Shown here piece after piece: positions 5,926 to 13,405 of a stretch of DNA of 13,456 nt (its first letter is position 1; each line of letters starts with the position of its first letter). The notes beneath the pieces are model-generated. The model ran no database searches, was not told the origin of the DNA, and saw nothing but the letters and a program-made list of their open reading frames with translations. The position numbers and the translations under genes are program-made. The stretch is from positions 1 through 13,456 of the forward strand of contig JAJPXI010000088.1 of NCBI GenBank assembly GCA_021205585.1, read 5' to 3'. This stretch comes from Oscillospiraceae bacterium. Its GTDB lineage: Bacteria; Bacillota; Clostridia; Oscillospirales; Oscillospiraceae.

Positions 5926-7400
5926 GAAATTTCCTCCTCTTTTTCGGGCTTGGCCACCCGCCGGGTGCTTGAAACGGCCCCCGCCGGGCACACCAGCATA
6001 CACAGGTGACAGCCCACGCAGCGCTTCCCCAGCAGGCGGGGCCTGCGGCCCGCTTCAAAGGCGATGGCCTGGTGCCCCGCGTCCCGGCAGCTGAGAAAGC
6101 ACCGGCCGCAGCCCAGGCACCGCTCCCGGTCAAAGCGGGGGTAGCAGACCGTGTCCCGATCCAGCTCCCGGGCGTCCACCACGTTGGGCAGGGCCCGGCC
6201 CACCAGCTGTTCCACCCTGTCAAGGCCCAGATCCTGGAGAAAGCCCGCCAGCCCGGCGCGCAAATCGTCGATGATGCGGTAGCCGTACTGCATCACAGCT
6301 GTGGTCACCTGCAAATTGCGGCAGCCCAGGGCCAGAAATTCCGCGGCGTCGTGCCAGGTCTCAATGCCGCCCATGCCGGAGATGGGGACCCCCTTCAGAG
6401 CCGGGTCGGCGGCCAGGTCGCGGACAAAGCGCAGGGCGATGGGCTTGACCGCGCCGCCGGAGTAACCGGAGACGGTGGACTTGCCCCTCACGGCGGGGCC
6501 GGGGGCCAGCTCCGGCCCGTCCAGGCCGGTGATGGCCTTGACGGTGTTGATGGCGGCCAGGCCGTCCGCCCCGGCCTGAACGGCCGCACGGGCGGGCAGC
6601 TCCATGCTGGTGATGTTGGGGGTCATTTTTGCCAGGATGGGCAGATGAGTCCCCGCCCGCACGGCCCGGGTATACCGGGCCACCAGGGCCGGGTCGGTGC
6701 CCACATCCGCCCCCAGGCCGTGTCCGGTCATGTGGGGGCAGGAGAAATTGCACTCGATGATGTCGCACCCCGCCTCGGTGCACAGGCGGGCCAGCTGCGT
6801 CCATTCCGCCTCGTCCCCGCCCATAATGGAACCGACGATGACCTTGCCGGGGAAATTCGCCTTCAGCCGCCGGAGAGCCTCCAAATCCCACTCCAGGGGG
6901 TGGTCGGAAATCTGCTCCATGTTCCGCAGGCCGATAAAAGGCCCGCCCCGCCGGCCATAGGCGGCGAATCGGGGGGAGGTCTCCCTGGGCGTCAGCAGCC
7001 CCACGGTTTTGTAGACTACGCCGCCCCAGCCCATCTCCAGCGCCCTGGCGCACATCTCGTACCCGGAGGCCACCACGGAGGAGGACAGGAAAAAGGGATT
7101 CTCGCAGGTCACACCGCAAAACTCGATGGACAAATCGGCCCGGGCGCTCCGGGGCGGCGGGATGACCTGGGCCATACGCCGGAGCGCCACCGGATCCTCC
7201 CGGCGCAGGCAGGCCTCCTCGCAGGGGGCGGCGCAGCCCGGGCAGAGAGCCGAATCGATAAACCCGGCGGCCAGGGAGGCGTTTTCAAAGCGAACGGCGC
7301 GCACCATCCGCGCCGGGTCCAGAGCGTGGGGACAGGCCGCCGTGCAGGGCGCGTCCACGCACAGCAGGCAGCGGGCGGCCTGCTCTTCCAGCCAAGCCAT
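5922..7400 (-). CDS. preA: Dihydropyrimidine dehydrogenase: PreT-type Fe-S domain fused to PreA, without flavin/NAD(P)H domain
   Basis: This 492-residue enzyme is predicted to reduce uracil or thymine to the dihydro form. Residues 1-80 carry two cysteine clusters (C11, C14, C19, C23 and C53, C56, C60, C64), like the N-terminal domain of PreT and mammalian DPD. From about 91 the sequence is a PreA/dihydroorotate-dehydrogenase-like FMN barrel. It has N218, S220 and catalytic C221 in CNFSCPHMTGHGLGADVG, K258 in AKMTPN, and N285-T286, all matching DPD residues for pyrimidine and FMN. Two C-terminal [4Fe-4S] motifs follow (C428, C431, C434, C438 and C461, C464, C467, C471). The roughly 330-residue FAD/NAD(P)H region that normally follows the first domain is absent, and no preT lies in the window. 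Electrons must therefore come from another protein, perhaps ferredoxin. The start is five bases after the dihydropyrimidinase stop; the open frame extends upstream but only as a shadow of that gene. Confidence 0.88.
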   Translation of the reverse strand: MAWLEEQAARCLLCVDAPCTAACPHALDPARMVRAVRFENASLAAGFIDSALCPGCAAPCEEACLRREDPVALRRMAQVIPPPRSARADLSIEFCGVTCENPFFLSSSVVASGYEMCARALEMGWGGVVYKTVGLLTPRETSPRFAAYGRRGGPFIGLRNMEQISDHPLEWDLEALRRLKANFPGKVIVGSIMGGDEAEWTQLARLCTEAGCDIIECNFSCPHMTGHGLGADVGTDPALVARYTRAVRAGTHLPILAKMTPNITSMELPARAAVQAGADGLAAINTVKAITGLDGPELAPGPAVRGKSTVSGYSGGAVKPIALRFVRDLAADPALKGVPISGMGGIETWHDAAEFLALGCRNLQVTTAVMQYGYRIIDDLRAGLAGFLQDLGLDRVEQLVGRALPNVVDARELDRDTVCYPRFDRERCLGCGRCFLSCRDAGHQAIAFEAGRRPRLLGKRCVGCHLCMLVCPAGAVSSTRRVAKPEKEEEIS

Positions 7401-7405
7401 GACCC

Positions 7406-8773
7406 TCAGCTCCGCCTGGGCCGGGGGGCGCGCTTGAGATAGCGTCCAAAGCCCCGCTGCCCTACAAATGCGCCGTTGTCGTATACCAGGGTTCCCCGCA
7501 CATAGGTCTGCACCGGGTAGCCGTGGAGGGACACCCCCTCCCAGATGGTGTGATCCGCGTCGGAGTGCATATTGCTCTGGTGGATGGTGAAATACTTCTC
7601 CGGGTCGTAGATGACGATGTCGGCGTCCTTGCCCACCTCCAGGCCGCCCTTTGTGGTGCAGCCGAACAGCCTGGCTGTGTTGGCGCAGCACAGCTGCACC
7701 ACCTGGTTAAAGCTGAGCTTGCCCGCGTTGGCGGCGCTGAGCATGAAGGGGTACATATTCTCCACGCCGGAGCAGCCGTTGGGGATCTTGCGAAAGTCGT
7801 TGAGCCCCCAGTCCTTTTCGGCCTGCTGGAAGGGACAGTGATCGGTGGAGATGGTGTCGATAAACCCGCCGCGGATGCCCGCCCACAGGGCGTCCTGGCT
7901 CTCCTGGCCCTTCATGGGCGGGGAGCAGACGAAATTGCGCCCGTCCTCCCGCTTGTAGACGTCGCTGGTGAAGTAGAGGTACTGGGGGCAAGTCTCGGCG
8001 TAGATGGGATACCCCTCCTCCTTGGCCCGGATGACGGCCTGCATCCCCTGCTTGTTGGCCAGGTGGACGATATACAGCTCGGCCCCGGCGGCCCTGGCCC
8101 AGTTGATGGCCCGCTCGTCGGCCTCGCCCTCCACCCACTCCGGGCGGGACAGGTAGTGATACCACGCGGAGGTCTTGCCCTGGTCGATGAACTGCTGGGT
8201 CAGGGTGTTGACCATCTCGTTGTTCTCCGCGTGAACGCCGATGAGAGCGCCGATCTCGGTGGATTTTTTCAGCACCTGGTAGAACACCCCGTCAGACACG
8301 CCGAAGTCGTAGACCATAAACACCTTGAAGGAGGGTACGCCGTAGGCCACCGCCTGCTCCATGGAGTCCAGCAGACCGCCGCTGACGTCCTTGACGCCGA
8401 TGTGAAAGGCGTAATCACAGCAGGCGTCCGGCGCGCACAGGGCGTCCCGGCGCTTGATGGTGTCCACCATGTTCTCCCCAAAGTCCTGGAGAGCAAAGTC
8501 GAACACCGTGGTGGTGCCGCCGCAGACGGCGGCGCGGGTGCCGGCAAAATAGTCGTCGGCGGAGACCGTGCCGCCAAAGGGCATGGCCAGATGGGTGTGG
8601 GGGTCGATGGCGCCGGGCAGCACCAGCTTCCCCGCCGCGTCCACCGTTTTGGCGCCGGAGTCCTTCAATCCGGCGGCCACGGCACAGATCTTCCCGTCCT
8701 TCACGGCCAGGTCGGCCTTGAATGTGCTGGTGGGCGTAACGAGGGTTCCGTTCCGAATCACCAAATCGTACAT
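7406..8773 (-). CDS. hydA: Dihydropyrimidinase (hydantoinase family)
   Basis: This 455-residue cyclic amidohydrolase opens dihydrouracil or dihydrothymine to the N-carbamoyl beta-amino acid. The binuclear metal site is complete: H59 and H61 in DPHTHLAMPFGG, the carboxylated lysine K150 in PSFKVFMVYD, H181 in HAEN, H237 in IVHLAN and D311 in STDHCPF. Y155 corresponds to the tyrosine that contacts substrate in characterised dihydropyrimidinases. Length is typical. AAGGAG lies nine bases before the ATG. It is the first catabolic gene of the operon, following the transporter genes after a 69-base gap that holds a large hairpin, and it is almost fused to the dehydrogenase gene (five bases apart). 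D-hydantoinase or phenylhydantoinase activity is possible on sequence alone. The neighbours make dihydropyrimidinase by far the likeliest. Confidence 0.93.
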   Translation of the reverse strand: MYDLVIRNGTLVTPTSTFKADLAVKDGKICAVAAGLKDSGAKTVDAAGKLVLPGAIDPHTHLAMPFGGTVSADDYFAGTRAAVCGGTTTVFDFALQDFGENMVDTIKRRDALCAPDACCDYAFHIGVKDVSGGLLDSMEQAVAYGVPSFKVFMVYDFGVSDGVFYQVLKKSTEIGALIGVHAENNEMVNTLTQQFIDQGKTSAWYHYLSRPEWVEGEADERAINWARAAGAELYIVHLANKQGMQAVIRAKEEGYPIYAETCPQYLYFTSDVYKREDGRNFVCSPPMKGQESQDALWAGIRGGFIDTISTDHCPFQQAEKDWGLNDFRKIPNGCSGVENMYPFMLSAANAGKLSFNQVVQLCCANTARLFGCTTKGGLEVGKDADIVIYDPEKYFTIHQSNMHSDADHTIWEGVSLHGYPVQTYVRGTLVYDNGAFVGQRGFGRYLKRAPRPRRS

Positions 8774-8796
8774 ATGCTCACGCTCCTTCTTTCACC

Positions 8797-8833
8797 CGGC
8801 GGCGCACAGAGGAGAGATCCCTGTGCGCCGCCG
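8797..8833 (-). promoter_or_regulatory. Strong RNA hairpin between binding-protein and dihydropyrimidinase genes
   Basis: A perfect 13-bp stem, CGGCGGCGCACAG/CTGTGCGCCGCCG, is extended after a one-base bulge by GGA/TCC around a 4-base loop. In the direction of transcription no T-run follows it; the T-rich stretch comes before it. It is therefore more likely a 3'-end stabiliser or processing block for the upstream transporter mRNA than an intrinsic terminator. It ends 23 bases before the hydA ATG. Confidence 0.75.
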
Positions 8834-8842
8834 AAAAATATT

Positions 8843-10024
8843 TTATCCCTCGTAGAGAACGTCGAAGCTGCCGTCCCATGTCAGAGAATCGAAGTCCTCC
8901 AGGAAGCTGAGGTACTGCTCTCCGGCCACCGCCTCGTCATAGAAGTAGGTGGTGTAAACGCTGTCGGCGCTGGTGTTGGACACGTCCACATACTCGGAAA
9001 GGATGTCGTAGGTCTGCTCATACTTGTCCGCGTCCATGTAGCCCACCAGGGTGTAGCTGTCCCGGTCGCCCACGGTGATGATGCTGCCCGCGATCAGCTT
9101 GGCCACCTCGTCGGCCTCGAACTGCTGGTGATACTCGGAGACGGTGTTGGCCGTGTCCTCGGCGTTAAAGACCAGGGAGCCGGCTGCCGCGGTGTTCTCC
9201 AGGCACCAGGCCCAGCCCAGGCTGCTGGCGGCCACGAAGGCGGTGACGATGTCCTCGTTTTCCTCCGCCCAGGCGGTGTCCACAATCAGGCAGTCCTCCA
9301 GCATACCGAAGCCCTCGTCCTCCATGTACAGGATGTTCAGATTGTCCAGGGTGTAGCCGCTCTCCAGCACCAGGCCCAGCTCGTTATAGGTCATGGCGGA
9401 GGCCCAGGTGATGTCCCCGTCCAGCAGCTGCTGCATATCGTAGTCCTGGGTGACATACTCGGTGGACAGGCCCAGGCTGGACAGATAGGCCTGCATCTCG
9501 TACTCGTTGCCGCCGCCCCAGTTGCCGGTGACCTCATCTCCGGTCACCACAGTGGCGTCCTCCACCGTCCCGTCCAGAGAGACCAGGGTCATGCCGGAGT
9601 CCTGGTAGTACTGGGCCACGGCCATCACGTTCGCGCCGTTGGAGACGGCGGACATCAGCGTGGAGACCCAGGTGACGCCGAACTCAGCGCGGCCGGAGTC
9701 CACCTCATCCACCACGTCCACCGAGCCGCCGGGGACGATGGTCACGTCCAGGCCGTAGGCCTCATAAATGCCCAGCTCCTTGGCGGCGTAGTAGCCCATG
9801 AACTGGGCCTGCTGCACCCACTTGAGCTGCACGGTCACGGCGGTCAGTTCGCCGTCGCCGGTCTCTTCCCCGTCGCCGGTGTCGGCGGACACGTCCGCGG
9901 ACACATCCTCAGATGTGGTGCTGCTGACGGCGCTGTCCTCGTCCTGCGAGGACGAGCCGCAGGCGCACAGGCCCAGCGCAAGCGCCAGGCACAGGGCCAG
10001 GGCGAGAAGTCTTCTTTTCATCAT
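8843..10024 (-). CDS. NMT1/THI5-like ABC substrate-binding lipoprotein, probable pyrimidine binder
   Basis: This is a 393-residue secreted solute-binding protein. A Lys-Arg start, a hydrophobic core and the lipobox LCAC predict lipid attachment at the second cysteine of CACGSSS. An acidic Ser/Asp/Glu/Thr linker follows, then the NMT1/THI5-type domain opening with VQLKWVQQAQFMGYYAAKEL. This family binds flat heterocycles and other small organics (thiamine precursors, riboflavin, nitrate and sulfonate relatives). In this operon uracil, thymine or a dihydropyrimidine is the likely ligand. That is inference, and riboflavin-like or HMP-like ligands remain possible. GGAGG sits eight bases before the chosen ATG; an open extension of eight codons upstream has no ribosome site. 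The gene lies after both permeases, between two hairpins, which suits separate control of an abundant binding protein. Confidence 0.82.
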   Translation of the reverse strand: MMKRRLLALALCLALALGLCACGSSSQDEDSAVSSTTSEDVSADVSADTGDGEETGDGELTAVTVQLKWVQQAQFMGYYAAKELGIYEAYGLDVTIVPGGSVDVVDEVDSGRAEFGVTWVSTLMSAVSNGANVMAVAQYYQDSGMTLVSLDGTVEDATVVTGDEVTGNWGGGNEYEMQAYLSSLGLSTEYVTQDYDMQQLLDGDITWASAMTYNELGLVLESGYTLDNLNILYMEDEGFGMLEDCLIVDTAWAEENEDIVTAFVAASSLGWAWCLENTAAAGSLVFNAEDTANTVSEYHQQFEADEVAKLIAGSIITVGDRDSYTLVGYMDADKYEQTYDILSEYVDVSNTSADSVYTTYFYDEAVAGEQYLSFLEDFDSLTWDGSFDVLYEG

Positions 10025-10063
10025 GATCGTTTCCTCCATCTTTTTCATAAATATTTCTTTATC

Positions 10064-10083
10064 AAAACCGGACGGGAGTCCGG
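10064..10083 (-). terminator. Weak intrinsic terminator or attenuator between permease and binding-protein genes
   Basis: In transcription order CCGGAC-TCCC-GTCCGG forms a 6-bp GC-rich stem with a 4-base loop, followed by TTTTGAT. The short T-run suggests partial termination or an RNA end, not a full stop. No convincing new promoter is seen in the 69 bases between the two genes, so read-through probably supplies the downstream genes. Confidence 0.45.
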
Positions 10084-10093
10084 GATAAAGCGG

Positions 10094-11611
10094 TCACTTC
10101 CGCCGCATGGACGGGTGCCAGGCGATGCACCTGCGCTCCACAGCGGCCACGATCAAATACAGCACAAGCCCGCTGACAATGGCGGCGATGATATAGGCCC
10201 AGGACTTGTACCGGGCCACATCCCAGTAGTTGTTGAACATCATGCCCAGCCCGTAGGTTTTGGAGCGGGAATAGAACTCGCAGACAAAGGAGCCCATCAG
10301 CGCGGTGGCCGAGTTGGTTTTCAGGGCGGTAAACACGTTGGGCAGGGAGTTGGGCAGCCGGAGCTTGAGAAAGGTGTCCTTGGTTCCGGCATCGTAAATG
10401 GCCATCAGATCCAGAGTGTTCGGCTTGAGAACGGTCAGCCCCTTGTAGGCGTTGACCGTCATGCCCGCCATGCTCAAAATCGTGACCACGATAACCTTGG
10501 CGATAAAAGACATGACGTAGCTGTTGGAGGGGAACCAGTGGTTCACGATGGGGCCAAGGGCCACCACCGGGAAGGCCGCCAGGATGCAGCACACCGTCAG
10601 CACGCCGGAGCCCCAGCGCCGGAAGCACACGGCCAGCAGCGCCACGCCGTACCCCAGCAGGCCGCCCAGGACGAAGCCGGCCAGCATACCCCCCACCGTG
10701 GTGGCGGCGTTGTATAAGATCCCGTCGTTCAGCGTGGCGCTGGAGGATGTGAACAGCGCCTGGGCCAGAGAGGTGAACACGCCGTTATAGCTGCCCTTCA
10801 CGCCGCCGGTGAATTTGCTGTAGCTGTTGATGGCCCTGGCGAAGGGGTAGGGGAAGGAGGAGGTGGTCTGGTCGATGCCGAACAGAGTATGCAGATAGCC
10901 GTACTGCCAGAAATACAAAATCAAAATCACAATGGCCAGCAGGTAGCAGCCTCCCTGGTGCCTGCGCCAGAAGCGGGTGCGCCGCACTCCGGAGCAGAGA
11001 TAGTAGGTCCCGGTGAAAAAGCAGCCCAGCATCAGCGCCGTTCCTACCCCGCTGGGGCTTAGATTGAAGGAGAAGTTTTCCGACAGGGTCTGCATATAGG
11101 CCTGGCCCGCCTCGGTCACGGCCAGATGATACACCGGCTCGAACAGCAGGAAAATCAGCGCCGCGGCTGTGGCCGGAATCCCGATCAGGCATTTGCACGC
11201 CGTCCTGGGCCGCCCCTGAATGGTCAGCGCCCCCCGGTGGCCCCTGGCCTTCGCGGCGGTGACCACGTCGGCCGCCGCCAGCAGAACCAGCCCGACCAGG
11301 GCCACGGCCACGCAGAGATAGGCCAGCAGAGCGATGGCGCTCCATCCCGTCATCTGCACCCCGTCCACCCGGATGCCGGACACAAGGGCGGACCCGGTGA
11401 CATTCCAGGCGTACTCAAAGTCGTTGGACACGGTGAACAGCGGCCAGTTCAGCCCGGCCAGGGTCAGGCCCAGCACTGCCCCGGCGGCTGCCAGGAAACA
11501 CAGATCCTTCAACAGCCGCGCCACTCTCGCGTAGTCCTCCTGAACCGCCAGCACCGACAAAAGCTGCTGGTTCCGGTGCTGCAATGTGTGGGTGTCGGTG
11601 GAGTTTGTCAT
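10094..11611 (-). CDS. ABC transporter permease with a long N-terminal membrane extension
   Basis: This 505-residue membrane protein is about twice the family norm. The C-terminal part (about 300-490) is a binding-protein-dependent permease domain with several helices and an EAA-type loop contacting the ATPase (around 404-435, including LRLPNSLPNVFTALKTNS). The N-terminal 300 residues are separate: hydrophobic segments near 34-56, 89-115, 141-163, 188-208 and 221-240, joined by basic loops, with no family I recognise. The permease likely pairs with the shorter permease encoded just upstream to form the channel for the NMT1-type binding protein. The start follows AGAAGG about ten bases upstream, 18 bases after the previous stop. 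No frameshift is needed and the whole length has normal GC-rich codon use, so the extension appears real. Confidence 0.82.
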   Translation of the reverse strand: MTNSTDTHTLQHRNQQLLSVLAVQEDYARVARLLKDLCFLAAAGAVLGLTLAGLNWPLFTVSNDFEYAWNVTGSALVSGIRVDGVQMTGWSAIALLAYLCVAVALVGLVLLAAADVVTAAKARGHRGALTIQGRPRTACKCLIGIPATAAALIFLLFEPVYHLAVTEAGQAYMQTLSENFSFNLSPSGVGTALMLGCFFTGTYYLCSGVRRTRFWRRHQGGCYLLAIVILILYFWQYGYLHTLFGIDQTTSSFPYPFARAINSYSKFTGGVKGSYNGVFTSLAQALFTSSSATLNDGILYNAATTVGGMLAGFVLGGLLGYGVALLAVCFRRWGSGVLTVCCILAAFPVVALGPIVNHWFPSNSYVMSFIAKVIVVTILSMAGMTVNAYKGLTVLKPNTLDLMAIYDAGTKDTFLKLRLPNSLPNVFTALKTNSATALMGSFVCEFYSRSKTYGLGMMFNNYWDVARYKSWAYIIAAIVSGLVLYLIVAAVERRCIAWHPSMRRK

Positions 11612-11629
11612 ACCATTACGCCTTCTTTC

Positions 11630-12427
11630 TCAATCGCTGCTGCGCCAGCGAACCACGTACCGCTCCAGAAAGGCGGCCGCGTAAAACAGCAGCACCGCCA
11701 CCAGCACCGCCATGAAGATATATCCCCAGCACAGCTCCCAGTCGTTCCCGTACTGGGAGTTCAGGATCTCGCCGCCGATGCCGCCGTTTTGGGGGTAGAG
11801 CACCTCGGTGAAGATCACTGCGGCAAAGGAGGCGGGGGCGGCCAGCTTCAGCCCCACAAACAAAGAGGGCAGACTGGCGGGGATCATCAGCTTGCAGTAG
11901 ACCGTGGAGGGGTAGGCGGCGTACATGGCCAGCAGCTCCTTGCGCTGGTCGTCCACGGCGCACAGGCCGGCGAACATATTGGCCGCAACGGGGAAAAACG
12001 TCATATAAGTCGCCATGACGAATTTGGCTGTGCTGAACTGGCCCACGATGCTGACGATGATCGGGGCCAGGCCCAGCATGGGAATCATCTGGGACAGCAG
12101 CAGCAGGGGGTAGCCCACCCGCTCCACCGGCGCGCAGAAGCTCATCAGCAGGGCGAAGGCCGCGCCGATGGCCGTTCCGGCCACTAGGCCCTTGATAAAC
12201 ACGCCCAGGGTGATGGCCGTGGCCGTCCAGATGCCGCCGCCGTCGTACTCCGGCGAGAAGGCCCAGCGCACAATGGTGTGGATATAGGGGAACTTTGTGC
12301 TGGACGCGCCGGACAGGTCGAAGACCAGGGCGATCAGGTTCCAGACAGCCAGAAATCCCAGCACCCAGACCAGAGTGACCAGCCAGGCCGGCGGGCTCCA
12401 GCTGCCCCGGTTTGTTCTCTTTGCCAT
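11630..12427 (-). CDS. ABC transporter permease, TauC/SsuC/ThiX type
   Basis: This 265-residue inner-membrane permease of the binding-protein-dependent family is of usual length. Hydrophobic segments lie near 14-37, 66-96, 104-130, 134-156, 187-212 and 232-254. The cytoplasmic EAA loop spans roughly 163-195 (ELLAMYAAYPSTVYCKLMIP and following). It should form the transmembrane pathway with the 505-residue permease, driven by the ATPase encoded immediately upstream. A GGGGG-containing ribosome site overlaps the ATPase stop, and the start is three bases after that stop, so translation is probably coupled. Use for pyrimidine uptake is inferred from the downstream catabolic genes. Confidence 0.88.
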   Translation of the reverse strand: MAKRTNRGSWSPPAWLVTLVWVLGFLAVWNLIALVFDLSGASSTKFPYIHTIVRWAFSPEYDGGGIWTATAITLGVFIKGLVAGTAIGAAFALLMSFCAPVERVGYPLLLLSQMIPMLGLAPIIVSIVGQFSTAKFVMATYMTFFPVAANMFAGLCAVDDQRKELLAMYAAYPSTVYCKLMIPASLPSLFVGLKLAAPASFAAVIFTEVLYPQNGGIGGEILNSQYGNDWELCWGYIFMAVLVAVLLFYAAAFLERYVVRWRSSD

Positions 12428-12430
12428 GGC

Positions 12431-13204
12431 TCAAACCCCCTCAAAGCTGCCGCGGATCTGGGCGATTAGCTCGTAGTAGCGCGGCATACTGCGCATCTGC
12501 GCCGTGCGGGGCCGGGGCAGGTCGATGGGAACCACGGCGGAGACCCGCCCCGAGTGGGGGGACATGACCACCACCCGGTCGGACAGATACACGCTCTCGG
12601 AAATGTTGTGGGTGACAAAAACGATGGTCATCTTCCGCTTCCGGCTGATGGCCAGCAGGTCGTCGTGGAGCTTTTCCCGCGTAAACTCGTCCAGGGCCGA
12701 AAAGGGCTCGTCCATCAGCAGAATGTGGGAGTCGGTTGCCAGCGCCCGGGCGATGGAGACCCGCTGCTGCATTCCGCCGGAGAGCTCGTAGGGGTAGCTG
12801 TTTTGAAACTGGGCCAACCCCACCAGCTCCAGCATCTCCTCCGCCCGGCACCGCTGCTCGCTCCGGGGCAGGCCCATGATCTCCAGAGGCAGGGTGACGT
12901 TTTTGAGCACCGTGCGCCAGTCGTACAGCGTTGCGCTTTGGAACACCATGCCCAGGCGGTGGGCCTGGCGGGCCTGCTGCTGGGTCATGCCCCCGACGGA
13001 CACGGTGCCCGCGGTGTTCTCCAGCAGTCCGGCGATGATGCGCAGCAGAGGGGTCTTGCCGCAGCCGGAGGGGCCAAGCAGGGAGATGAATTCCATTGGG
13101 AGGATGTCCAGGGTCACGTCGGTCAGGGCCTGTACGCCGCCGGTCTCCGTCTGGTAGGTCATGCCCACGTTTTGCAGGGTGATCACCGCTTGATTCTGTT
13201 CCAT
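12431..13204 (-). CDS. ABC transporter ATP-binding protein, TauB/SsuB type
   Basis: This is a 257-residue ATPase of the nitrate/sulfonate/thiamine-precursor importer group. Walker A is GPSGCGKT (44-51), the Q-loop glutamine is Q89, the signature is LSGGMQQR (141-148), Walker B is ILLMDEP (161-167), and the switch histidine is H199 in VTHN. The residue after GKT, nearly always Thr or Ser in this group, is Pro52 (ACC CCT codons). The lysine and first threonine are intact, so activity is plausible but may be altered. The chosen ATG has GGAGG nine bases upstream; a 10-codon upstream extension lacks a ribosome site. It is the first gene of the nine-gene operon, about 58 bases after the predicted transcription start. 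Confidence 0.9.
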   Translation of the reverse strand: MEQNQAVITLQNVGMTYQTETGGVQALTDVTLDILPMEFISLLGPSGCGKTPLLRIIAGLLENTAGTVSVGGMTQQQARQAHRLGMVFQSATLYDWRTVLKNVTLPLEIMGLPRSEQRCRAEEMLELVGLAQFQNSYPYELSGGMQQRVSIARALATDSHILLMDEPFSALDEFTREKLHDDLLAISRKRKMTIVFVTHNISESVYLSDRVVVMSPHSGRVSAVVPIDLPRPRTAQMRSMPRYYELIAQIRGSFEGV

Positions 13205-13268
13205 CTGTACCTGCCTCCCATGCTCGTTTTGCAAGTTTCAAAATAAATCTTTTATTTTTGATGGGGCG

Positions 13269-13298
13269 ATTATACCGCTCCCGACCGCCGGACGTCAA
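13269..13298 (-). promoter_or_regulatory. Probable sigma-A promoter of the nine-gene pyrimidine operon
   Basis: On the minus strand, TTGACG (13298-13293), an 18-base spacer and TATAAT (13274-13269) lie 65 bases before the ATPase start codon. The leader of about 58 bases contains an AT-only hairpin (AAAATAAA/TTTATTTT, 13240-13258) ahead of the GGAGG site. No other promoter of comparable quality was seen above the operon. Confidence 0.65.
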
Positions 13299-13351
13299 CC
13301 GGTTTCGGCCCGGTTTGGGCAACGTCCCAACAGGTTTGTTCACTTGCACAA
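13297..13351. promoter_or_regulatory. Cluster of inverted repeats over and above the operon promoter
   Basis: Three dyads follow one another: AACCGG-N7-CCGGTT (13297-13315, touching the -35 box), TTGGG-N6-CCCAA (13315-13330) and TTGTTC-N4-GCACAA (13336-13351, five of six arm positions paired). Their position suits a regulator binding at or just above the -35 region, as LysR-type activators and various repressors do. The arms are short and no regulator can be assigned. Confidence 0.35.
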
Positions 13352-13391
13352 TCCCGCCGTCAAAAAGCCGACGTCTCCGGCACCCTGCCCG

Positions 13392-13405
13392 TGTGAAAAT
13401 TCACA
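13392..13405. promoter_or_regulatory. 14-bp palindrome TGTGAA-AA-TTCACA
   Basis: Perfect 6-bp arms flank two bases, about 95 bases above the -35 box of the operon promoter. It resembles a CRP-like half-site pair but with N4 instead of N6 between TGTGA and TCACA, so CRP binding is not claimed. From 13406 to the window end no gene or clear signal is seen. Confidence 0.35.

Noticed and set aside
7523..10717. A 1064-codon open frame on the plus strand
   Set aside because: It lies antisense to hydA, the binding-protein gene and part of the permease gene, is His/Val/Gly/Ala-rich as expected from GC-rich shadows, and has no family motif or ribosome site.
13392..13405. CRP binding site
   Set aside because: Spacing between TGTGA and TCACA is four bases instead of six, and classical cAMP-CRP control is not expected in Clostridia.
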